From the NCBI GenBank assembly GCA_012064415.1, contig SSNU01000072.1:1-64000 (forward strand): a DNA stretch of 64,000 bases, written 5' to 3'. Positions 1-9,683 of this stretch are shown here, in pieces. This DNA is from Gyrodactylus bullatarudis (Eukaryota > Platyhelminthes > Monogenea > Gyrodactylidea > Gyrodactylidae). Both the position numbers and the translations under genes were made by a program. A model generated the notes under the pieces. It did not search any database, was not told the DNA's origin, and was given only the letters and a program-made list of their open reading frames with translations. Within the stretch, counting starts at the first letter, position 1. The number at the start of each line of letters is the position of its first letter.

Positions 1-580
1 ATCAGATAACTCGTCGTGAAATGACCAGGTTTTATCGAGTAGAAGAAAAGGCTTCAGTCCACACATCTGATGTCCTTCCGGGTGATTAAATGGCTACCTT
101 GTTGGCTCGATTTCAAGCACGAATGTTTTAGTCGGTGTGGTTTGGGACATTGAGTCTAGCGAGCAGTCCTATCGAGGAATGCAGAGGCGTAGCGCTGTTG
201 CGTGCAATGATTATTAACCAAGTTCAGTTAGAATTGAGCAAAGCGAGTGAATTGGGTGGATGCGGCGAACATGGCTTTTACAGGTGGTGTTCTGGTGTTT
301 CCTAATGGTCTAACAGTTAGGATTCTTGGCCCTCACCCAGTTGGACCAGATTCGACTCCTGGTCAGGGAGAACAGTTTTCTCCAACTGAAATTACCTATT
401 AAATCTTTCGCATCTGTCTGCTATCGCTCATCTTTGAGAAACTCTTCAATACAATGAGTCACCTGCATATATTAACCCTAACACTGTTTCACCCCTTTGT
501 TCGGCTGAAAACTCTGTTCCAGACGATAGATCAGATAACTCGTCGTGAAATGTCCAGGTTATATCGAGTAGAAGAAAAGG
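1..580. repeat. 50-bp direct repeat flanking a 480-bp segment
   Basis: Bases 1-51 recur with a few changes at 530-580, both starting ATCAGATAACTCGTCGTGAA. The second copy ends a short open + frame whose last residues are DDRSDNSS before a stop, and the first copy carries the same SDNSS-stop. The intervening segment is richer in GC than the rest of the window and contains the tRNA-like sequence at 298-370. The arrangement could be a tandem duplication or a retroelement tail, and the window edge hides the rest. Confidence 0.5.
298..370 (+). tRNA. degenerate tRNA-Glu(CTC)-like sequence
   Basis: The segment aligns without gaps to a eukaryotic tRNA-Glu. It has an A-box-like region (TGGTCTAACAGTTAGG), an anticodon loop CCCTCAC with CTC, a T-arm CCAGA-TTCGACT-CCTGG with a B box, and a 3' acceptor strand TCAGGGA. 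The 5' acceptor strand TTTCCTA pairs poorly with it (two mismatches, two G-T pairs), and the anticodon stem has a mismatch at its outer pair. This suits a tRNA pseudogene or the head of a tRNA-derived SINE better than a working tRNA. The pol III promoter boxes look intact. Confidence 0.4.
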
Positions 581-710
581 AATTTGTCGTGGAACATTCC
601 TGAAAATCTTTTGAATCGCGTCATTATAATTTTTTTTCATACCTATATGCTTATTATTTTATTTTGTATGATTATAAATTCTTATATGTGTTTTATAGGT
701 TATTCATATT

Positions 711-716
711 TTTATT
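711..716 (-). terminator. poly(A) signal AATAAA of the LRR gene
   Basis: The minus strand reads AATAAA 10 bp after the TGA stop of the leucine-rich-repeat gene. This spacing fits a very short 3' UTR and matches the WDR5 gene of this window, whose AATAAA lies 15 bp after its stop. Confidence 0.4.
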
Positions 717-726
717 TATAAATTCT

Positions 727-2178
727 TCAATATAATAATTCCATCAAATATAAGATAAATATAATTATTCCTGTGCTTTTTTCAATTGAGTAACTTGAAC
801 TCTTATGAATAAAACTCTCCGTAGAAGATGCACAAAGCACTGTATTGTTATTCCAGATCATTGAAACTTTTTGGAAATACTTTTCTTTACACTGATAAAT
901 ATCACAGCTAAGGCTTGCCACAAACTTTCCATAAGAGTTTTTCAGTAGTATATTCTTGACAAACGCATAAAAGTTTTCTTGATGAGTTTGATTACACTTT
1001 GGCATATAAACTTGTAGTTTTCTTAATAATCTTGTACTTTCATAAACAGGATTATCTAAGAAGCTGGGAAAATTATCCAAAGTTAATGTTAATTCTTGAA
1101 TTCTTGGCAGTCTAATTAGAAGATCAGTCATATTTTTTGTTATGCCGAATATAATGAAATGACTGGTATTCAAATATTTCGGTAAAAAGCTTTGATGACC
1201 GTTATTTACTGAAAGAACTGTCTGTATTTTCCTAGAATCTTCAAAAACATCAAGTTTTCTCACATTGATGATATCGTTAAACTCATTATTATTATCATTA
1301 GCAAAGTTTTCTCCACATTCATAGCAATTGAAAATTTCTGGGCAAACATTTATTCCATTTCCTTCATAGTGAACCTTAACAACTTTTGAAGTATTTAATG
1401 CCTTGCATTTACTTTCAAGGCCTACTGTACTTTTTGTAGTTATAACTGATAGCTCGATATAAGTTAATTCAGGCAAATTTATGAGGAAGTTTTCATCAAC
1501 TTTTTCTATTGAATTTGAAGCAATGACAAGTTTTTCTAGTTCTTGAAGATGAGAAACAAGATTCTCGTTCAATTCTTGAATACGTTTCAAAGTAATACTG
1601 GAAAGCTTCGGTGCAAAAAATATTATCTTTCTGTTATTCATATTAACTATTTCTTGTCTTTTGATTCCAGTTATTTCCAAGTTTGCTTTCAAACCAATAA
1701 TATTAAGTGTTTTCATTTCAGGTGCGTTGAAACTTTTTGGCAAAAGTGTAAAGCAGCTTCCAAGATACATGTTTTTTAGGTCTAAAAATTCCATTGAATC
1801 TTTGAAAGTATAATTTTCAAGTTCTTCTAATATTTGATTATACATCTCCATGTATTGGCTTATCGAAAGCTCCTTGAGCTTTAATTTTGTTCCAAGCTCC
1901 TTAAATGGACAAACTCTCCCTCTCACATCTAAGACTTTCAGTTTTGGAGTACGATCATCGAACCAGTTTAACGGAATGAGTTCACAACTTGTATCATTAT
2001 TGTGATGTATATTCATATATAGTTTCGTGATATCTGTTAGATTGTATTTATACTGCATTAAATCTTGAATACATCCAACATAGCAAAACAATGAGTTTTT
2101 TGAATAAAAGGAACAATCAGCCAACACATAGGTTATGAATATTTGTAATTTTATAAGAAAACTATTAAGGATAAACAT
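727..2178 (-). CDS. secreted or GPI-anchored leucine-rich-repeat protein
   Basis: A single uninterrupted 483-codon frame. Residues 1-20 (MFILNSFLIKLQIFITYVLA) form a hydrophobic signal peptide followed by Cys-containing sequence. The last 15 or so residues (IIIFILYLMELLY) are hydrophobic after a Ser-rich stretch, as in a GPI-attachment signal or a short membrane anchor. Irregular leucine-rich repeats are visible, for example LKVLDVRG, MEFLDLKNMYL, LQELEKLVIASNSI and LPELTYIELSV, spaced about 25-30 residues apart. A cysteine cluster (VCPEIFNCYECGENF) follows the main repeats. Several N-glycosylation sequons (NYT, NDT, NTS, NMT, NQT) support an extracellular location. The LRR solenoid suggests ligand or cell binding, but I recognise no specific family. 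No introns are needed, unlike the other genes here. The start is the first ATG and supplies the signal peptide. Confidence 0.75.
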   Translation of the reverse strand: MFILNSFLIKLQIFITYVLADCSFYSKNSLFCYVGCIQDLMQYKYNLTDITKLYMNIHHNNDTSCELIPLNWFDDRTPKLKVLDVRGRVCPFKELGTKLKLKELSISQYMEMYNQILEELENYTFKDSMEFLDLKNMYLGSCFTLLPKSFNAPEMKTLNIIGLKANLEITGIKRQEIVNMNNRKIIFFAPKLSSITLKRIQELNENLVSHLQELEKLVIASNSIEKVDENFLINLPELTYIELSVITTKSTVGLESKCKALNTSKVVKVHYEGNGINVCPEIFNCYECGENFANDNNNEFNDIINVRKLDVFEDSRKIQTVLSVNNGHQSFLPKYLNTSHFIIFGITKNMTDLLIRLPRIQELTLTLDNFPSFLDNPVYESTRLLRKLQVYMPKCNQTHQENFYAFVKNILLKNSYGKFVASLSCDIYQCKEKYFQKVSMIWNNNTVLCASSTESFIHKSSSYSIEKSTGIIIFILYLMELLY

Positions 2179-2973
2179 TTTTTCTCATGTCTTCATTTCA
2201 GGAATTTTCAAGTTTTTTTATTCTCCCATTGGAAAATCTTTGCATCTAGCTGTATATATATAATATATATATTATTCAGATTTGTGTGAAATAAGATGTC
2301 CACTAGAAATTGATGTACACAAAATATATATCTATTTTTCATTGAAATATATTCATCCTTGTATACTTTTAATTTATATTCTTGTCACACACTTTATAAA
2401 ATTATTATTTTTGATGTTTTCTTTATTCAGAATCAATAATCTAAAAATGGGCTTTAAATTTATTATATTTAACGAATAAAAAAATTCTCTGTTCGTATTC
2501 TATATTATCTAACATAATTAGGGTTTAAAAAATTAGTTGGCATGTTCAGGGACAACTGATATTAAAGTAAGAGCCTTAATTATGCTATAAGTTAATTGGA
2601 AGTGAAGATAAAAAGTGGGAATACCTTGATGATCATTAGTTTATTATAATAGTTATTACGAAATATATCTTACAGAGAATCATGTAAAAACATGGACTCG
2701 TACGAATCAATTGACGACTAGTCAATCTTGTGAAAGCTCCTTGCGAATTATTGAATAAGCCAAAGATTCTTCACGAATTCCTAGTGAATTGTGAAAATAA
2801 TTTTAATTTCCTTCTCAAAAATTTTGAATTTTTTTAATTACCTGAACCACTATGATTATAATTATTCGAAATGGAGAATTAAAAATCCAAATTGTGTTTT
2901 TCATATACAAGGCTAAATATATATTTTTCTTGTTTACTGATCATCTTAGGTCTTCCATTATAATTATCAGATG
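2179..2973. other. intergenic, nothing recognised
   Basis: AT-rich sequence upstream of the LRR gene. It would contain that gene's promoter, but I see no element I can name. Short frames here have no protein-like features. Confidence 0.5.
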
Positions 2974-3011
2974 ATATACACTGAGGGGAGTTTTCCACAT
3001 TGATTGTAACA
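2974..3011. mobile_element. solo right end of a TGTTAC/TATA element (type B)
   Basis: The stretch ends GTAACA followed by TATA (3012-3015). It matches the right terminus of element B at 16967-17004, sharing the sequence around GAGGGGAGTTTCCACATTGA with one extra T here. No matching left end is visible nearby, so this is a fragment left by deletion or rearrangement. Confidence 0.65.
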
Positions 3012-3116
3012 TATACAAATCTTTCTTGAAACCTAATGAGCAATTTGGAAACTTTATCCTTTAGAGAGTTGTCAAATTTAATTTTCAATCTTTTCATTCC
3101 AACAAGCTTAAACTAA

Positions 3117-3832
3117 AGCTAGTTGACATGTAGATGAGAATTTACTATTTTCACAAAAACTCGATATTTTTCTCTGTATTCACAAGAAAGAATAATTTTT
3201 TGAATTCTAAAACGGAATGAGCTAATAAGTTGTTGATGTTCAAAAAAAATTGCGAAATACTTCAATCTGACCAAAATTAGGCCGTTTTTCGAATACCGAA
3301 AATGCACCAAATTTTCACTTTTTCAACTATTGAACCCAAAATATTCATCGATTTTGATCAACATTAGACGAAGAATTCAAATCTGGCCATAGAGATAGCG
3401 AAGATCTTACTGTTTCCGAGAAAATTTTAAACTTCCAGATTTTGGATAATTTGCTTTCGTGATAATCGAAAAATTCAAATGGTTCGATTTCCCACGGTAA
3501 TGACGAATTTCAGTGAACTTCTGCAGGTGAATTCGAATTCTTCGTCTAATGTCGATCCCAAATATCAGTACTTAACTTCTTCGAATCATCGAAATCGATG
3601 AATATTTTGGGTTCAAAAGTTGAAAAAATGAAAATTTGGTGCATTTTCGAAATCCAAAAATTGGCCTAATTCTGGTCAGATTGAAGTATTTCGGAATTTT
3701 TTTTGAACATCAACAACTTATTAGCTCATTCCGTTTTAGAATTCAAAAAATTATTCTTTCTTGTGAATACAGAGAAAAATATCGAGTTTTTGTGAAAATA
3801 GTAAATTCTCATCTACATGTCAATTAGGTTTA
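3117..3832. repeat. fold-back element with about 230-bp inverted arms (type a)
   Basis: The left arm (about 3117-3348) and right arm (about 3590-3832) are inverted copies of each other. Their translations in opposite directions are almost the same 63-residue sequence, which is a by-product and not a gene. The spacer carries the motif TTAGACGAAGAATTC, which recurs in the diverged copy at 47389-47745. The arms could form a long hairpin RNA. No target duplication is clear and no protein is encoded. Confidence 0.8.
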
Positions 3833-3834
3833 GT

Positions 3835-6815
3835 TGCTAAATTTTTCATTTTAACTTAGACCCAAGACTTGAATTCCTTCACTTCTGAGATATATTATTC
3901 ATATCGGTCATCGTTGAACTGTAGAGATTATGAAAGAGGTAAACACAAAGAAAAGATGATGTTGGATGTGTCTTCTTCATTCACAAACGTCCCATCGAAA
4001 TAAGGTACTTTATTAGCTAAGTATCGGGAGATATTGAAGGGTTTTCAATTCCGCCAATGACATTGAAATGGCTACTATTATTATGTTGTAATGATAATGA
4101 GAATTGAATTACAAAGATTGCAGTTACAGAGAAGAGTGAGATGAGGTGATATTTTGATTCATCAATTTGACCCAAGTCCACCATGCTGGTCTTTCAAGCC
4201 GACCAAAAAAATGTCACTCGATGAACTTTATGACTTGTTTTAATTGAATAAAAGAACTTTCATTAAGATAAGTTACATGAGAGCATTTTCGAATTCCAAT
4301 AAAACTACACGCTGAACAAAAAATCGAAGGCGTAGAATTTTAGCAACCAAGATATAATCAAAATAACTGAACCAGATTGATTAATCTTTTATTTTTCGAG
4401 AGAAAAAATTTTGTGGTGTTCGAGTATATGCCAAGCTTATACTATAAAATAATACTGTAATTTTTATTAGTAATCCGTTGTTACCCATGAGCCAGATCTC
4501 CTAACTTAATAAAGTTGTTGTCCAATACATCTACTTATACGTCTAATACCCAAACACATAACAGAAAGAAAAAATTATCCCTGAGTTATGATAATACACA
4601 TTTTCCGACAGGCCTCATATAAGAAAGAATTTTGAAATGTATTGATTACATTGTAATGAAAATTATATTTAATCATCTTCGATGAAATCTAAATCAAAGT
4701 CTAATCAGTCTAATTATAATTTATAACTTATAAATCGATAAATAATGTCATTTAATAATCTTTTATTTCTAACCATCATTCACAATGACAAACCTTTATT
4801 CAATTTTTCGTCATAAAAAGCTTCTTCACAATGCCCTCCTTATAATCGAATAACTGCTTCATTTACTTTTATTGTTTTGATAATTATAATCATTCTTCTT
4901 TACTTCTTGAGCTTAGATTAAAATGTGCAGATTTTCCATCTCCCTTTTTATGTGAAGAAAAGACACATTGTCTGTTCATACAATACACAGAGGATATATG
5001 TATAGTTTATTTATTCTAGAAGAATAAAAAGCTAATGAGATAAATACAGTAATTTATTTAGAGGAGATCCAATTGATAAAATTTTCCTCTTTCATAAGTA
5101 AATATTTTAAAAAATGTTGTACCATCTCTCGAGATTTAGAACAATTAAATGCTGATATTTCGAATCATTAGTAAACTAAGAATTTGAATGATGATCCGAG
5201 ATTTCTGTATCTAATTGCTTGAAATCTTTAAAATCGATTTTAAAAAATTTTTGAAATTCAGATATCCACATTGAATTTTTTTCAGAAATTTTTTTATATT
5301 AATATCTCATTTGTCTCATTTCATCATTAAATTTAGGAAAATTCACACTTGCAGTATCATTTTTTCCATTTATTTCAGTCACAGTATAATAGACTGATGT
5401 TTTTTTACACGAAAATTAATCCTCATAAAAGAGGAAGACCTAAGAAAAAGAAGATACGTTCAATGGCAGAAAAAATTTTTAAATAAATTATACATTTTCT
5501 ACACCGAAATGATTAAAACTTGATATCACTAAAGTAAAAAAATAGCCTCAAAAATAAATATAAGTAGATATAATGATTACATGTATTATTATTTTGATTC
5601 GTGAAAAAAATATTGAGTTTAGATATACAGAAATGATGATACTGAGTTAAAAACTTTTAAGTAGTGTGTACATTTTCTCCAGCAATCCAAGGTATTTTTA
5701 ATTGATTCAAGAAAATATCTGATCTTCATAGTTGGCTTGGACAAATAAATAGTTTGCAAGAACAAAAATTTATTCTAAGATCATCATATATTTATAGCTT
5801 TCAAGAATTCGAAAATAATTGGTTTTTTGACTTTCAATACATTTAGATAGGAAAATCATTCAACCTATTTACAACTCCCCTAGGACTTTCTCAGAACCTA
5901 CTAGTGTTATACTTCATTAGAACCGCCTTTAAATGTTTATCGAATTAGTGCTAGGAAAAAATTTACTAATTTTCAAAAATTATGCCTGATATCCAGCCGA
6001 TCTAAGAGTCTGAGCAGATTCGGCAAAATAAATAAAGCTTTATCACTAATTATAATTAACCGTCTTATCATCAAATAAGCTCTCATTCATCACTAGAAAT
6101 AAATAGCTCTGCAGTAACGTTGAAATTTGTAAATCAAGAAAAGAATGATGACTCGGATACATAGGTCTAGTCAACTCTCCTCTTCAAATTCAGGAGGCAA
6201 TCAAACCCAATCTGAGAATCCATTCATTCAGGAGTATTATAATCTTGATACTTTTCTTTCTCATCACAGTAGCAGTACCATATTAAACAAAAAAAATCAA
6301 AAGAGAAATGTTGTACTTCTTTGGGATATATCATAATGTGGTTCTGGAAATAGGCTTCGCATATGACGAAACCAGGAAACTATTTATTTTTCAACAGAAT
6401 TGAAGACAAAAACATATAAATAAGGAATAAATATGATCCTAATCAAAGAGATATGATTATTGAATTTATGATCAAAATAGATTTAAATTTGGATAGAATT
6501 TTATTTTACTTTCCTGTCGTTGTAAATTATTGAATTTAGTTTGTAAAGGTTTTAAGTCTAACCAAATAACTAAAAAGTTCAATTTTAAAAGTTCGCTTTC
6601 ATATGCATATTTTGGACTAATTCAAGATTCTTAAATTGTGCAGTTGGTGCTTTTCCCATGAATATTGTTGAAAAAATCAATAAAATCACTTCAAACCAAA
6701 TCAAGAGCAATGTATTTTCAAGCTTTGATAAACTTCTGCATTTTTTGGGCTCTACTTATATCTGATATATGAATGAAATAAATTTTAAAACAGACATTAT
6801 ATTAGACAGTATATA
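3835..6815. other. gene-poor stretch with one possible AT-hook exon
   Basis: AT-rich, with no supported gene. The only protein-like trace is at 5379-5486: after a 3' splice-site-like TTTATTTCAG the + frame is open for 35 codons and contains KRGRPKKKK, an AT-hook motif, before TAA. I find no upstream exon to join it to. The serine-rich 63-codon frame at 6145-6336 has no recognisable feature. Confidence 0.4.
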
Positions 6816-6819
6816 TATA

Positions 6820-7410
6820 AGTTTATTTCAAAGTGAGAGAGGGATCAAAATTTGATTTTCAGGATCTCAATAAGAGAAGAAAGCCGAATATCGCCGACAA
6901 ATTATCAAAAGATCCACTATTTTTGAGGGATTACGATTTGATGAAATTTCATTAATTTTCAAGCAGTGAAAATGATCAAAAAATCGAAGTTCGACTTCCA
7001 AAAAAATTCGGCACATTCGACTTTCTTGTTTTATTGTGATCCTGAAAATCAACTTTTGATCACTCTTTCACATTGAAATCAATAAAATTTTCATTTCGAA
7101 GTTTGAAAAAATTGGATTTTGAGACAAAATTTGAAAAATGACCATACTTTTCATTAAAAAAATTTTTTTTCTTCAAATCATAAAAGTGAAAAACATGAGT
7201 AGGATTTTTGATGAAAAAATCGAGGTTTTCGTAAAAATCATAAATTCCCAACATCATATCGTTGAGAGAGAGAAACGTTTCGATCTCTGATTTTAGTTGA
7301 GCTACGGTTATTTCCATAAGAAAGAAGGTGATGCCAATTAGTAATAAGAATATAGCGCTTTTTTTCGTGGCATACTCATCAGCTTATACATGCCAGATTT
7401 ATATAAAGAA
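6820..7410. repeat. degenerate copy of the fold-back family
   Basis: The segment near 6830 (GAGAGAGGGATCAAAATTT) resembles 26237-26260 and 22360-22400. Its right part (AGCGCTTTTTTTCGTGGCATACTC) resembles the arm of the fold-back element at 31033-31300. Short inverted segments are visible (GGATC...TTTTCAG against CTGAAAATC...GATC). It is non-coding. Confidence 0.6.
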
Positions 7411-8170
7411 AATGTGTACAAAATACATATTGGTTTTGAATCTGATTGGTCAGTTTTTGGTTCAGCTTTACAATGTTGATATCTGTCCACAATCCCATAC
7501 AACATAGAAATGCTTAGTGTGTGATTGCTGAACTGAATATCGTTAAAAACAATAATAGAAAATTCAAAAAGCCATGTTTTAATTCTTTAAAAAATTGACA
7601 CAATTTCTCACGTGAGTTTAAATAATTTCATAACCGTAAAATATTTAAACAACAAACAGAAAATAAGAGAAAAAGTTTTATAAACTAATGTTTACTGGTT
7701 TGAAAAAATATATCTTTGATGTAAAATATAGATACTGAAGAAAAGATTCATTTTTATTTTCTTAAATGTCATTTATGTGATGAACAGCCAATTGTGTTTT
7801 TTTCAATCAAAAAAATATTAAGAATATATAGCTCTATTTTCTAGCCCTTTCGATCACATAGTTAAACCAGTTGGCATAAATGTTGGGGATCTTTGCCACA
7901 GTGACCTTGGTTAATCTTTAAACCGTTATCACCTTAGAATAAATTTTTGATGAATTCCTCGTCAGCCATATTAAGTAGTGAACATTTTAGTCACGATTTT
8001 TAACTTGATGGGTTTTTAAGAACTCTGGTTTTTATTCATAATTTAAACAATCTCTATCACCTATTTTCAATAGTACAATGTTAATCTTGTTTAAATATTA
8101 CACATTTATAAATTGTTCATAATTTGTGGTATTTTCTGATGTTTGTATCTTATATTATCACTTGATGTAG
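7411..8170. other. intergenic, nothing recognised
   Basis: AT-rich sequence without protein-like frames, RNA genes or clear repeats. Confidence 0.5.
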
Positions 8171-8631
8171 ATTAGGGTAATACAAAATTTTATTTTCCCC
8201 GAACAATTTTTTATGCCTTAATCAAAAATTGATGTTTTAACCATGAAAACACACATTTTTGAAAATCAAAATGAAAATTTTTCATGCTCTGATATACAAA
8301 AGTGCCATTTTCCCTAAAATCATCAAAATTAACCTAATTTCCTGGGACTTTCTTCCGACATGTGAAAGAACACTCAATTTTTACTATAAGCCCTATTTTT
8401 ATTCAAAATGTTGCAAGACCTATTCAAAAACCTCAATTTTGTCCTTTCTCGTAGTGAAATTCATTGAAAAAATCTTGGCGCGTGTTCAAAAATTGTCATC
8501 TTCAATCGAGATTTTGTTTATCAGAACAATCTCGAAAACGTATGGTTTTATAGGAAAAAATGCTTAGTTTTCGATAATCTTCATAATGAGATTAAAGCTG
8601 GGAAAAGTTGAAAAATTAGGCTTACTCTAAT
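8171..8631. mobile_element. short interspersed element ATTAGGG...CTCTAAT, copy 1
   Basis: The unit starts ATTAGGGTAATACAAAATTT and ends AGGCTTACTCTAAT. A second copy at 62820-63291 is alignable over its whole length. The ends are imperfect inverted repeats (TTAGGGTAA against TTAGAGTAA read inward). GTAG lies on both sides of this copy, a possible 4-bp target duplication not reproduced at copy 2. The 102-codon open frame inside is partly conserved between copies but has no recognisable protein character. A 5' fragment of the same repeat begins at 12517. Confidence 0.65.
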
Positions 8632-9679
8632 GTAGGTATTATTCGTTACATAAATAAGTTTGTTCAAGAAATTATTCTGCAATTATAGATTAGAAGAATT
8701 GGAATTAAGATTTATTAAGGCCATATCTTCAATGTTATGGGAAGTCATAGTTCGGTTGGGTCAAATAAAATCGATTTTTTATGTTGTCTTTTTTTCCGAA
8801 AAATGCTTTGACAACAGATCTGTACTTTTGACAATGCTTTAACTTTTTATGCTTTCAATACCCTGTAAAGAGCAAAGGGTAACTTATAAGTCTATAGACA
8901 TTTGTGCATGAAAAAAACTATAGTTGAAAAATCTCTATCCAACTTAAATTAAGTTTTATTCTGATAAAGACAAAAAATAGAGGGCTGATATTTAAATGAT
9001 ACACAAAGTTAAAAGTAGTTAGTTAAATTTGAATTTCAAAAATGTTCTAATTAGAAATTTTTTAAGTATCATTAAAGCAAATTTTCGTTCGGGCTTATTG
9101 AATAAAAATGTATAAATTTTCATGGGTCATGTGATAATGGTTAAAATATAAATGAAATTATTACTATAATTCTTAGCAAGTATTATTTTTATTTATATCT
9201 AGATAAAATTCTTTTTTTAATAGATATAGAGTATAGTATGCTAGCTATCTCTGAAAATGTAGAAAATAGTACCTAATAAGAAAGAAATCAGATAAGACAA
9301 AAAAGTTTATTTTTATGGTCACTAATTAAAATTTATTGTTACATTTATAATTATAAGACGAAGGATTTCAAGAATTCGAATAGTGAAAAGATGCATTCCA
9401 AGGTAACTTTATTATTAACAGACATTAAGCCTTGCAAATACTTTGATACATTGGATTATTAATCCAATTAATTATAATTAATTAAACTTCAATCGTTGAA
9501 GGATCTTTAGAAATTAAACTTCATTTATGGTTGCTTTTTTTAAATCTTGCACTTTTATTTATTCAAAATTAACCCCTTCATTAGAAGTTATTCATTTTTG
9601 CTATCAGGTGAGAAAGTAACAAAACAACTCTTAATTTTCATTTTTTTTCTTCAATTGGTAAAATAAGGTCTCATAATTA
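8632..9679. other. intergenic, nothing recognised
   Basis: AT-rich sequence between two mobile elements with no supported gene. Confidence 0.5.
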
Positions 9680-9683
9680 TATA

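Noticed and set aside
3119..3827. Two 63-codon frames with nearly identical translations (MVHFR...)
   Set aside because: They are the two arms of an inverted repeat; identity follows from the DNA symmetry, not from protein selection.
6145..6336. 63-codon Ser-rich + frame
   Set aside because: Plausible composition but no homology, splice partner or signal that I can see.
8172..8180. TTAGGG as a telomeric repeat trace
   Set aside because: A single unit at the end of an interspersed element, not a tandem array.
8259..8567. 102-codon + frame, partly repeated at 62752-63036
   Set aside because: It lies inside an interspersed repeat; composition is Lys/Ile/Phe rich and the frame is interrupted in the second copy.
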